Source of the DNA: Leuctra nigra
Taxonomy: Eukaryota > Arthropoda > Insecta > Plecoptera > Leuctridae
DNA: 64,000 nt
Direction: 5' to 3'
Assembly (NCBI GenBank): GCA_934045905.1
Contig: OW203762.1
Coordinates: 7,378,001 to 7,442,000 of the forward strand
Shown: positions 39,001 to 49,788 of the stretch, piece by piece
Numbering within the stretch: the first letter of the stretch is position 1
Layout of the letters: each line of letters starts with the position of its first letter
Translations under genes and position numbers: made by a program
Notes under the pieces: model-generated
Told to the model about the DNA's origin: nothing
The model's database searches: none
What the model saw: the letters and a program-made list of their open reading frames with translations, nothing else

Positions 39001-40530
39001 AATAGGTACATGTAAGCGGTGCAATAGGTACATGTAAGCGATGCAATAGGTACATGTAAGCGGTGCAATAGGTACATGTAAGCGATGCAATAGGTATACA
39101 TGTAAGCGGTGCAATAGGTACATGTAAGCGGTGCAATAGGTACATGTAAGCGGTGCAATAGGTACATGTAAGCGATGCAATAGGTACATGTAAGCGGTGC
39201 AATAGGTACATGTAAGCGGTGCAATAGGTACATGTAAGCGGTGCAATAGGTACATGTAAGCGGTGCAATAGGTACATGTAAGCGGTGCAATAGGTACATG
39301 TAAGAGATGCAATAGGTACATGTAAGCGGTGCAATAGGTACATGTAAGCGATGCAATAGGTACATGTAAGCGATGCAATAGGTACATGTAAGCGGTGCAA
39401 TAGGTACATGTAAGCGATGCAATAGGTACATGTAAGCGGTGCAATAGGTACATGTAAGCGGTGCAATAGGTACATGTAAGCGGTGCAATAGGTACATGTA
39501 AGAGATGCAATAGGTACATGTAAGCGGTGCAATAGGTACATGTAAGCGGTGCAATAGGTACATGTAAGCGGTGCAATAGGTACATGTAAGCGATGCAATA
39601 GGTACATGTAAGCGGTGCAATAGGTACATGTAAGCGGTGCAATAGGTACATGTAAGCGATGCAATAGGTACATGTAAGAGATGCAATAGGTACATGTAAG
39701 CGATGCAATAGGTACATGTAAGCGGTGCAATAGGTACATGTAAGCGGTGCAATAGGTACATGTAAGCGATGCAATAGGTACATGTAAGCGATGCAATAGG
39801 TACATGTAAGCGGTGCAATAGGTACATGTAAGCGGTGCAATAGGTACATGTAAGCGGTGCAATAGGTACATGTAAGCGGTGCAATAGGTACATGTAAGCG
39901 GTGCAATAGGTACATGTAAGCGGTGCAATAGGTACATGTAAGCGGTGCAATAGGTACATGTAAGCGGTGCAATAGGTACATGTAAGCGGTGCAATAGGTA
40001 CATGTAAGCGATGCAATAGGTACATGTAAGCGGTGCAATAGGTACATGTAAGCGGTGCAATAGGTACATGTAAGCGATGCAATAGGTACATGTAAGCGGT
40101 GCAATAGGTACATGTAAGCGGTGCAATAGGTACATGTAAGCGGTGCAATAGGTACATGTAAGCGGTGCAATAGGTACATGTAAGCGGTGCAATAGGTACA
40201 TGTAAGCGGTGCAATAGGTACATGTAAGCGGTGCAATAGGTACATGTAAGCGGTGCAATAGGTACATGTAAGCGGTGCAATAGGTACATGTAAGCGGTGC
40301 AATAGGTACATGTAAGCGGTGCAATAGGTACATGTAAGCGGTGCAATAGGTACATGTAAGCGGTGCAATAGGTACATGTAAGCGGTGCAATAGGTACATG
40401 TAAGCGGTGCAATAGGTACATGTAAGCGATGCAATAGGTACATGTAAGCGGTGCAATAGGTACATGTAAGCGGTGCAATAGGTACATGTAAGCGGTGCAA
40501 TAGGTACATGTAAGCGGTGCAATAGGTACA
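33059..40530. repeat. 22-bp satellite array, ~340 copies
   Basis: A continuous 7.47-kb array of a 22-bp unit, GTACATGTAAGCGGTGCAAT plus AG. Variants are mostly at the GCGG/GCGA/GAGA position, with rarer GGAGC, GAACAT and short deletions. It starts exactly at the splice donor of receptor exon 2 and lies wholly inside intron 2. On the minus strand the unit has no stop in any frame, creating 1,000-2,500-codon repetitive frames that are artefacts. Each unit contains GTAAGC, a 5' splice-site-like hexamer, on the sense strand of the gene. Confidence 0.98.
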
Positions 40531-40604
40531 TCGCATGAAGAACTGCAGGAGAGTGGCTATTTTACATTTTTTAAATTTTCACTTCTTTCTTTTACATTTC
40601 TTGA

Positions 40605-40760
40605 GGGCCGGTTTTACCAAAGTTAAATTGAGCAGGATTAACTTAATATTGGACTAATTTGGCGGCACAACCAATCAGATACTTCAAAGTTATTGAAGCA
40701 ATTGAATATAATCCAATAGTTAGTTAATCCGGCACAATTTAACTGCGATATTACTGGGCC
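40605..40760. mobile_element. MITE, PIF/Harbinger-like
   Basis: A 156-bp element with imperfect inverted ends (GGGCCGGTTTTACCAAAGTT and a right end whose complement is GGCCCAGTAATA...AGTTAAATTG). It is flanked by TGA on both sides (40602-40604 and 40761-40763). The 3-bp duplication suggests the PIF/Harbinger group. No coding capacity. Confidence 0.5.
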
Positions 40761-40855
40761 TGATTGATTGACAAGAATCTCATTTCTAAAGAATTATCAA
40801 GCGTTTCAAAGCTCATCTGTTTTTATTCTGTTTGTACTTTTATAGGTATGCCCTG

Positions 40856-41116
40856 CAGGGCGATTGTATAACTTTCTTAGCCGAGATAATGGATCGTTAT
40901 CTATATCAATTGATGAAAGTAAACTATTAATATCATTGTTAATCATTTGAATTGTGCAAAAGCTAGGAGGATATGAAATATAATTACATTATTTATCTCA
41001 GGAAGTCGACTTTACGCACTTTGAATTGCTTTACCTTCTGATAGGCTAAATTACTTTCATCAATTGGTATCGATAACGATCCATTATCTCGGCTAAGAAG
41101 TTATACAATCGCACTG
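40856..41116. mobile_element. palindromic MITE in receptor intron 2
   Basis: The left end (CAGGGCGATTGTATAACTTT...) and right end are inverted copies over roughly 65 bp, including TAGCCGAGATAATGGATCGT. It totals 261 bp with no coding capacity. I found no convincing target duplication. Confidence 0.65.
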
Positions 41117-41269
41117 CTGGTCAAACTATTTCTACTAATCGATCTGAAATTTTGTAACACACTTCTCATTTGAGAGGCCACATAGTTTTTGTACCTACAA
41201 GATCCTGTGATATTGGAATATAGAAAATTTAACCTTTTGACCGATCAACTTTAGGATTGTCTGGGACCA

Positions 41270-41530
41270 ACATTTTAGAAGATTTTCACAATTTCAGACA
41301 CATCTGTCAAAAATTTCAAGAGTTATTGACATTTACGGACATTTCTGCTCGTTTTGAGCTACATACATATCAAATTGTTTCAAGGAAATGAACAATGCTC
41401 GTTTTACGAATTCGATCAGAGTCTTCCTCACTTTTTCCTAAGTAGAGCAGCAACTTTCACACGAATATTGATTCGCATGCAATACGAAGGCACGCTTATC
41501 AACGCGTCACAAAGAGCGTTAAGTTGATAG
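41270..41530. repeat. dispersed repeat, copy of 29130-29385
   Basis: Shares ordered blocks with 29130-29385 (GGGACCAACATTTTA, GAGTTATTGACATT, GCAATACGA, CTTATCAACGCG). It ends about 40 bp before receptor exon 3. A shorter piece in opposite orientation lies near 43560-43590. Confidence 0.55.
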
Positions 41531-41570
41531 GTATGTCAAGTGTAATGAGCATATTGTTTACGTCCCACAG

Positions 41571-41671
41571 AGTCCGCCGGCTATCAGCTACTCAAACAGC
41601 AGCAACAAATCAGAAGTGGGCGGATTCTTCGGAATAGTTTGGAGGATTCTTGAAACTCGGCTGAACTTCAC
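41571..41671 (+). CDS. ionotropic receptor, coding exon 3 (start of S1)
   Basis: A 101-bp exon after acceptor CCCACAG. In phase 0 it encodes SPPAISYSNSSNKSEVGGFF then GIVWRILETRLNF, a typical IR S1 opening. It ends in phase 2 at CAC|GTAAGT. The phase fits exon 4 exactly. The donor region is itself tandemly duplicated (TTCACGTAAGT repeated at 41678), giving a second donor 11 nt downstream that would shift the frame. The exon is too short to stand out as an open frame and was found by homology and phase. Confidence 0.85.
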
Positions 41672-41852
41672 GTAAGTTTCACGTAAGAAGATTAAACCAA
41701 CCAGCAGAGACGCTCAACTCCCGACATGTTGAAGCTGACTCCATCCATGTGCAACAGCAGATTTCTTAAATATGTGAAAGTCAAGGGATATTTTTTTTTT
41801 AAGAAAATGGATTCTTATATCAGTATATCCATGAACTAATAATTAGTATATC

Positions 41853-42389
41853 CAAGGCCGGCCCGTGGGTAGGGCGACGTGGGCCCACGCCCAGGGCGCC
41901 GAGATTTAGGGGGCGCCAAATTGTCAAATGATAGATATTAGATAGAATGATATGATAGTTTGATAGAATGATGATATTTTTTTGAAAATATATTACAAAC
42001 ATTTATTTCCTTTAAAACTGATCTTAAAACTGAACTGATCATTGTTCGTTTCCTGACATTGACAACAAAGCACAACGCACATTTTAACGCACCTTTTTAA
42101 ATAATGTGTGCTTTTAACTTCCAAAATGTACTAAAATACTAGGGAACTAAGGAAGTGCATGAAATGCACTTAATGCTCTAAAATACTCTAAAATGCATGA
42201 AAATACATCAATTCGAACTGAAAAATCAAAAAAAATCCGGGGCTGTGCGCCCTGGACCCCCATTTGGGGGGACCCTCCCCCCAGACCCCCCATTGTACAC
42301 AGGCGATATAGTATCCCGTAAAAGAGGAGGGGGGGGGGGGGCGCCAAAAAATCTTGCCCAGAGCGCCGAAAAGTCACGGGCCGGCCCTG
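41853..42389. mobile_element. hAT-type non-autonomous transposon in receptor intron 3
   Basis: A 537-bp element with ends CAAGGCCGGCCCGTG and the complement of CAGGGCCGGCCCGTG, flanked by the exact 8-bp duplication AGTATATC at 41845-41852 and 42390-42397. GC-rich internal blocks resemble those of the 4557-5816 element. No transposase. Confidence 0.88.
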
Positions 42390-42857
42390 AGTATATCACT
42401 ATCATTATAGGAGTATATCAGTTTTATTACTAGAGGTAAGTATTTTATCAAGTAGGTGGAACTAACTTCTCACTTATTCACGAATAAATATCCGGGATTT
42501 AGATCATATAAAATGACAACTAAATTCCCGTGACAATCATTCTTCTCAATGTCGGCCTTCTCGGCTTAGATGAGAATTCAATAATTGTCACTCGACAATA
42601 TTTCACATGATCGCGCCACGCTCTAGGGTTCCGATTCTATTATCTCATTTCGACCAAATTCATTTCGGCGTAATGCAATCTACGAAATCGGGCCGAAATG
42701 ATTTCGTTTTCTTAAAGGAAGTGGGGTCCTAAAAAAACGATCGGGTATTCGATGAACAATTTCATTCAAATAGCAAGCAAATCTTTGGTGCAGATTTCAT
42801 AATAGAAGAAAGTTTACATATTGATTATCTCGCCTGGATCTTGTCATCTTGTTCCAG

Positions 42858-43034
42858 AACCGAGTTCACGGAGTCACCCGACGGCACATACGGCTCCAAG
42901 AGCCACAACGGATCGTGGATCGGCATGATTGGCCAAGTGGCCCGCAACGAGGTGCACTTCGGCGTGGCCGACTTCACGATGACTCTGCCGAGGAGTCTCG
43001 CCGTCGACTTTCTGACCACCATCTTGTCCAGCAG
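42858..43034 (+). CDS. ionotropic receptor, coding exon 4 (S1 core)
   Basis: The exon follows acceptor TTGTTCCAG; its first base completes the codon split from exon 3. It encodes the S1 core: DGTYGSKSHNGSWIGMIGQ, then GVADFTMTLPRSLAVDF. In glutamate receptors the Arg of the equivalent ITxxR block contacts the ligand alpha-carboxylate. Here both the Thr (about residue 284) and the Arg (about 289) are present, while many IRs have lost parts of this set. It ends in phase 2 at AGCAG|GTAAAC, with no tandem duplication of the donor. Confidence 0.9.
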
Positions 43035-43076
43035 GTAAACAAGATGGCGGTATCTCTATTCCCTTCCATTCTCTAA

Positions 43077-43547
43077 GGGCCGGTTTTTGTACCTTTTGCA
43101 AAAGTTCTTGACGAGATGACTTTTGCAAGAGGTACAATAGCCAAAGGATAAAGCTATGAATTGATGGCTGGGTGGATACGCAACTCCATGACGTCACCCA
43201 CGTTAACTGAAGCAGGAGGTTTTTACAACGTGTGAAAGAGGGGCGACGGAAATTTCTTGTTTGGGTTTGCATTGTCAGGAAATACTGTAGAGATATGTGT
43301 GTAGCATCATTGTCTTCCTTATATTTCGGAGCATGGTCAGATAGTAATTTAATTCCAATATGTTGTGTGAGAAAAAAGTTTCGACAGTTTTAATAATTCG
43401 GGAACAAGACCTTATCCAGGATAATCTCCTAATCAGCAACTAATCTCTATCTAACACTCAAGAAGTTGAAAGACGTTTGCTAACGCTATCATTATCAAGA
43501 ACTTTAATCCTGAAGCTAACTTTAGCAAGAGGTAAACAAATCGGCCC
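43077..43547. mobile_element. MITE in receptor intron 4
   Basis: Imperfect ~32-bp inverted ends: AGGGCCGGTTTTTGTACCTT, and a right end whose complement is CAGGGCCGATTTGTTTACCT, both leading into GCxAAAGTT. Flanking trinucleotides TAA/TGA partly agree, suggesting the same Harbinger-like group as 40605-40760. No coding capacity. Confidence 0.5.
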
Positions 43548-43737
43548 TGAGAAACGATTTGTAACGCGTTGATAAGCGAGGACTGCTATTTTGATGTACG
43601 CTGGCACTCGTTGCTCTTTCGAAAAGGTTCCAAGAAAATGGATTTCAATAAGATTATTTTAGAAAAGTGCATATAGGTACACGTGGTTTTGAAGTGAAGG
43701 TATCGATTCTCAAGTACGATGTCGATCTCATCTCCAG

Positions 43738-43949
43738 CCACAAGCTGTTTATCCGCGAACCCAGCGAGATGAAAGTCGACTGGACCAACCTGATCGAGCC
43801 GCTGTCACAGAACCTGTGGCTGGCGTCGGTGGCGTCGATCCTTGTCATCGGCGTCGTCATGGCGCTGGTGCAGCGGTACAGCAGGGAGGACGACGACGGC
43901 ACCATAGGCGACGCCTTCTTCCTTGTGCTCGGCCTCTTCTGTCGCCAAG
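43738..43949 (+). CDS. ionotropic receptor, coding exon 5 (first membrane segment and pore)
   Basis: The exon starts after acceptor ATCTCCAG, with one base completing the codon from exon 4. It encodes HKLFIREPSEMKVDW, transmembrane segment 1 (about residues 329-347, LWLASVASILVIGVVMALV), an acidic Asp-rich loop, and the re-entrant pore helix GDAFFLVLGLFCRQ. It ends in phase 1 at CAAG|GTAAGG. The last 103 bp of this exon plus 11 nt of intron form the unit of the 114-bp tandem array that follows. Seven further copies downstream each keep a donor in the same phase, so any of eight could be used. Confidence 0.88.
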
Positions 43950-44757
43950 GTAAGGGCGTCATCGGCGTCGTCATGGCGCTGGTGCAGCGGTACAGCAGGA
44001 AGGACGACGACGGCACCATAGGCGACGCCTTCTTCTTCGTGCTCGGCCTCTTCTGTCGCCAAGGTAAGGGCGTCATCAGCGTCGTCATGGCGCTGGTGCA
44101 GCGGTACAGCAGGGAGGACGACGACGGCACCATAGGCGACGCCTTCTTCCTCGTGCTCGGCCTCTTCTGTCGCCAAGGTAAGGATCATCGTCATCGCGTC
44201 GTCATGGCGCTGGTGCAGCGGTACAGCAGGAAGGACGACGACGGCACCATAGGCGACGCCTTCTTCCTCGTGCTCGGCCTCTTCTGTCACCAAGGTAAGG
44301 GCGTCATCGGCGTCGTCATGGCGCTGGTGCAGCGGTACAGCAGGAAGGACGACGACGGCACCATAGGCGACGCCTTCTTCCTCGTGCTCGGCCTCTTCTG
44401 TCGCCAAGGTAAGGGCGTCATCGGCGTCGTCATGGCGCTGGAGCAGCGGTACAGCAGGGAGGACGACGACGGCACCATAGACGACGCCTTCTTCCTCGTG
44501 CTCGGCCTCTTCTGTCGCCAAGGTAAGGGCGTCATCGGCGTCGTCATGGCGCTGGTGCAGCGGTACAGCAGGGAGGACGACGACGGCACCATAGGCGACG
44601 CATTCTTCCTCGTGCTCGGCCTCTTCTGTCGCCAAGGTAAGGGCGTCATCGGCGTCGTCATGGCGCTGGAGCAGCGGTACAGCAGGGAGGACGACGACGG
44701 CACCATAGGCGACGCCTTTTTCCTCGTGCTCGGCCTCTTCTGTCGCCAAGGTACAGC
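43847..44757 (+). repeat. 8 x 114-bp tandem array of pore exon end plus splice donor
   Basis: Eight copies of a unit made of the last 103 bp of exon 5 and the first 11 nt of the intron. 114 bp is 38 codons, so the plus strand stays open through the whole array (43667-44773). Every copy encodes a membrane segment (IGVVMALVQRYS), the Asp-rich loop and the pore helix, then CRQG. Copy 4 begins with an aberrant junction (ATCATCGTCATCGCG). The last copy ends in GTACAG rather than GTAAGG and abuts the Polinton-like insertion. Confidence 0.95.
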
Positions 44758-44830
44758 AGTAGTGGTTTACTAGGGGTTGCAAAACACCATATAGAGGATT
44801 TAAGAGGATCGGGTAGTACTAGAGTGCTAG

Positions 44831-44965
44831 GCGCATTCTAATCGAATTTTTAATTGAAGTTGCATATCAAAAAGTGTATTTTAATCAAATCTGCATATCA
44901 AAACGTGCATTTTAATCGAATTTGCATATCAAAACGTGCATTTTAATTGAATATACATATCAAAA
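44831..44965. repeat. subterminal ~32-bp repeats, left end
   Basis: Four to five imperfect direct repeats of about 32 bp containing TGCATATCAAAACGTGCATT and an AATCGAATT spacer, starting about 75 bp inside the terminus. They are mirrored at 59156-59290 and could be binding sites for an element protein. Confidence 0.75.
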
Positions 44966-45429
44966 ACGTATAATCATCCGAAAAACCTAGTTTAATTAAA
45001 TCTATGTAAACTGTATTAAATACCAATTACTTAATCGAAAAGTGTTAAAGAAATTTTATCAAATAATTATAATGTTCATTTTAGGTTAGCTGCTATACCG
45101 TGCGTTGTAAATCCCCAACCTAAGTCATATGATCTAAACCTGTCAGAGCCCGTCTCCATCGTGTTTATACCTGCTGAACAACCCTAACCCTCTGTTTCCC
45201 TCTATTCAAGATAAACAATAGTGTTAGCAATTGGTTTACTTATGATTGAGCACGTTAATATAATGATTAATGAATGAGCATTCTAAAAGCATACAACAAA
45301 TAAATAACCGAGTAAAAATGGTTATCTAACAAAACAAAAAAAAAATACACTTTTCATCATTTTTCTCAATCGGGGCTATTTTATTTTTAATCCTCAGCTT
45401 TCATTTACCGTAAATGTTTTTGACATAAC

Positions 45430-45550
45430 TGCGGGGATCTTCGGAATACTACGCGGTAGGACGCAACGTCGGAGGATGCCACGCCGAGATGCGATGCCGG
45501 AGGGCACCAAGTCGAGGCGCAACACGCTATGCTCCATCAGACGGGTAAGT
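45430..45550. other. GC-rich island in left arm
   Basis: About 115 bp of CpG-rich sequence inside the AT-rich arm, mirrored at 58571-58692. On the plus strand it reads open and arginine-rich (RGRTQRRRMPRRD) up to a GGGTAAG that resembles a splice donor. It may be a captured host fragment or a small-exon remnant; I do not recognise it. Confidence 0.45.
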
Positions 45551-45982
45551 CTTCATAGATAACCGCAATGTTCGCGATGTCTTGTGGTGTACAAGTATAC
45601 TCTCGGTTTTATAAGATTCCATCGTGTATGTATTACAACAAATCTCCGTTGTATGTTATGGGATTTATCCGGATATTACTCAAGGATTGATTAGATGAAT
45701 GGCATATCAGTGATATACACGGAATATAGTTTAAATAGAATTTATTGATAATGTAATAAATACATTACAGACTACAAACACATTCAAGCAATACTCACTA
45801 ACTAATTTAATAATATTGCTGTAATTTTAATGTTCTATACGCTACTGACCTGATCTTGATTTAAGTAATAGACATAATATTAAAAATATGATATAATTAA
45901 TTAAATGCTAATGAATTATTCAATATAATTTTACTACTGGATTATGAAAACTTAACTATAAACTAAACCGTGAAGCTTACAC

Positions 45983-48900
45983 CTACTTCTTAATTCTATG
46001 ATGTCCATATGCTAAAGTGTTGATGCCATCATCGAGTATATATCGTTTATCGTCGAATGGTGATAATGTCGTCTTAGTCTGACGAATTGTATAGACTTCG
46101 TGCTTGAAACTCCTTATTGAGGACATTACAGCATTCTGCACAACCTTTTTAAGTAAACAGTCTCTGTAATTCTTATGCTTAATCTCTTTTCTCATTGTAG
46201 CCTTGATAATCCCCTTCCCTACTTTTTTACATCGGCCATCGGTTTCCAAAAGACTATACATTTTTGCACGCAATCCAACAAACTCTTTCACAATCCTACC
46301 GTCCATCTCAACTTTAAACTTCCCCAAAACTTTCTTATTTCTATCATCATAGAGAAAATGATCTTTCGACATATTTGATGTATCGAACAAATGAATGTCT
46401 TTCTCCATATCTTTGTACAGATCTTCTGTCTCAATTTGATAACACAGAGAGTCCGTGTCCGTGAAGCATAGTACTGCTTTCTCATTATACTTATTTTTAA
46501 CATAGTTATAATGGAAATTATACATAACATATTTACTCAAATCTAAAATAGTAAATCCTGCATAAATGGGACGATCTAGTACAAGAGATGCCCGCTTCCT
46601 TTCCACAGCAACAAGATTGTTTGAAAATATTTCAAAATTTCAAACGCAGGAGAAGCTATCAATTTCTTTAACTGTTTTTCATTGTTGGCAAGGGTAATAT
46701 TTACACGCTTTCTCACATTCTCCATCGTTTTTCCGAATACAGCGTTGTTCATGAGTTTGAAAAAATCCTTTTCAAAGTCATTTTGTGCCTTTATACGCTG
46801 GACGGTGTTGAAATCTATATAAGGTTTCAACCACTGTGTCTGAGTGAATTCAATCACGCGATGTATTTTGGTTAATCTCAACCCTAGAGAGAGGCACTGC
46901 TTCAAATTACGGTAATGGATGATGTATTTCTCCTTATCGTTGAGATTCGGAGTCAATTTTTCAATATTGCTGCTTTTCAAGCGCAAATCATCTGAAAGCT
47001 GTACTGCGTAAGGAGAGAGCATATCACGTGTGATTCCTACTTTCTCAGGACATAAAGGATAATCAGAATGATTGTCATGCAAGTCCTCTGGATACAGCAA
47101 ATTAACCTCCAAAATGTATCCCTTATCACTGTCATCAGGTATGTCATCAAAGTTAATTTTATCTATATCTTCTGCAGATAACCATTTAAAATCTTTATGA
47201 GGTAGAAATTCACTCATTGCAACCCCATACAGATTGTTACAGTCTAGATATACAATGTAGGTGGACGGTTTGCCAGGATCGAAATCAGCCATGTACTTGT
47301 TATTGGCTTCTGAAAAGCGGTGGGATATCATCGCCACACCCCCGCGAACTCCCTCCTCAACAAACAGATACATATCGAGATCAGTAATGAGCTCCAGACG
47401 AACATCTGTCATTTTCAAGAAACTCTGCCAGGCTAATCCTGGAGCTGTGAACGTATGACAGGGGTCGATGTGGTAGAATTCCAGACACAAACTACGAAAA
47501 CTCTCGAATACATCGGCAAGTAAGAGAATATCAGTGGTGATGTATAGATCCTGGTACTCACCGATGCTTGAAATTTTGAATTTACGCCAAACTTCGAGTG
47601 CATGGTTGTAATCGTCATCGGAGATCTCATCTCCAGTGAGATCATTCCTGAAGGCGGGCTTTGGAGGTAGACAGCTTTCCATCAGCTTCCCCTCAGAATC
47701 GACATAGCTATACGGGAATACCCCTTTACGTAGCAGAAGTGGGAGGGAATCAGAATCAAAGAATTCTTTCAACAGAAAGAATTTACTTGAACCGTCCTTT
47801 CTAAGATTGTTTACTAAAGATTCCAATGACGTACTCATGAACTGGTATGAATCAATGAATCTTAGTCGGCCTAAAGAGAAGGAGATGTACTTTTCCATGT
47901 TATTTGGTATTACTGAAATTTTCTTATCTCTGATTTTACCGATCCCCTGCATAATCAAATGAGAATCGTACCCACGCAGATTATGAAACACAACAGGAAT
48001 ATGTTTTGCTTGAACAGCATTTATATTGCATGTGTTGTGGGCTGCTCCTCTGAATCTACCACTCATATGATCATGATCACGGACGCGATCTCCATCTAGC
48101 GGTTTACTACAAATACTACACACAACAGCATCTCTGAATTTAATCTGGTCTTCTTTAGACATAACAAGAGGGATCCTAATTTTCATCTTCTCAGTTAGTT
48201 TTTCTTCTTCTAGTAGTAGAGCGTTCAGGAACTCGTCAACAACGTTTTCTCCTCGATAGACTTGAGGTGGACCAATCGGGTTGCCATTTGAATCCACAAC
48301 GATGTATGCGTAGCTGCTCGGGTCGTGTAGTGCTGCTTTATGAGTTGATGATACTTCTTCATTCGGCTTGCAGCTGCTGATGTTTCGGACGAAACACTCG
48401 AAATCAGCGTAGATGGTGAATGGGGTCTTGAATGAAAATCCCTTTTCTTGATAGGACATGGTGGTTTTCTCACCTGTAGGCATCATGATCTTCTGCGGTT
48501 CGTGCTTCTCGCATAGTGTATGATGATTTTTCAACAGTACTTGTGTCGTGAATCTGTGTAGACATCGGTGACAATAAAATGATCTACATTTATACTTTGT
48601 CAGTGAACTAAGAAGTCGATTTAGATCTTTAATCAGAAAGTAGTGACTATTTTCTTCACTCGATAATAGCAATAAGTTCACATGACGTTCACAGTCGATT
48701 TTAGTAACTCTAATCGGATAAACACCATCTTCATATCCGTAGACGTTCACAGAGATATTGTTCTGTCTTTCAAACGTGTCGATTTTCGGAAGTATTACAG
48801 GATACTCAATTCCATCCATATTCAACTCTGCTTCATGCTCTGCATAATGAGTCAAACGATGAGGGTTACTTGTCTGTGGATGTAGATAAGCCAGTACCGA

Positions 48901-49788
48901 CCATAGAAAACATTTCTGATCGGCGTTCTTGATGTTGACGATTGACACGGTTTTTCTAAGCTTCTCAGGGAGAATCATATAACTGCTGGCAGCCAGTGGA
49001 ATGTATTTCGCCGTTTTTACTTCCAATACATTGATCTTGTTCACTATCCAATCACTCCCCTGACGTTGAAAGCTGCCGCATGCTTTTGTAATAGTTTGAA
49101 ATGCATCATTAAACTGACTGTCGAATTCTGATGTGTCTTCAAGTACGATGTTGCATATACTTCTGAAATACGGCTCAATTATGATTTCCTTGTCACCAGA
49201 TTTCCGTGAATATTGTACTTGGATGCAGATAAACCACTTGATTGCTTTCGATTTAGATAAATCTTCAGTTAATTTAATCTTGATTTTCTCTTTCTGATCA
49301 ATAAGGAACACTAATACATCACGGTATTCAGTGGTTGGATCTCGGATATAATATCCCTTAAACTTGTGGATTTTTACAGTTGAATTGAAAGCTTCTTTGA
49401 AATCACAAGGATCTCCATTCTCTTCACATGAAATGCTACTCGCAGTATTTGACGTTGATGGCGTTTCCTCCTGACGAGGCATCATATTTTTATTCGTAGT
49501 AGCTCCATTACCGGATTGATTATGTGTTTTCAAGTGATTGAATAAATTCACACGAGTGTTAAATTGTTTATGACACATAATACAGTTGAAAGAATGGTCT
49601 AACTTAGTATGACGCATTAAATGATCAACACGAGTGAACGATACACCACACTGATCGCATACATGTAATATGGTTTCATGATGATGATGAACTGATCGTT
49701 TATGTCGAATTAAATTAGATTTCATTGTAAATGATTTACTGCAAATCTCACAATCGAAATATTTTCTCCTACGCACTGTGTTCTCCAT
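45983..49788 (-). pseudogene. polB: polB, left-arm copy, frameshifted
   Basis: This is the mirror copy of the intact gene at 54332-58138, starting at the ATG at 49788-49786. A one-base deletion near 46640, in a short T run, breaks the frame after about residue 1050. The deletion removes pol motif C (DTDS) and the C-terminal region from the main frame; those now lie in a separate frame at 45983-46606. Two further amino-acid differences from the right copy were noticed: a Val/Leu change in the first quarter and a Val/Asp change near the C-terminus. The zinc fingers, exonuclease motifs and pol motifs A and B remain readable. As it stands it should give a truncated protein lacking a catalytic aspartate pair. 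Confidence 0.9.

Noticed and set aside
32988..40536. Minus-strand open frames of 1,027-2,500 codons
   Set aside because: They are produced by the 22-bp satellite, which has no stop codon on that strand in any frame. All three frames are open at once and the peptide is a 22-residue repeat.
43654..44782. Minus-strand frames opposite receptor exon 5 array
   Set aside because: Shadows of the in-frame 114-bp repeat on the coding strand.
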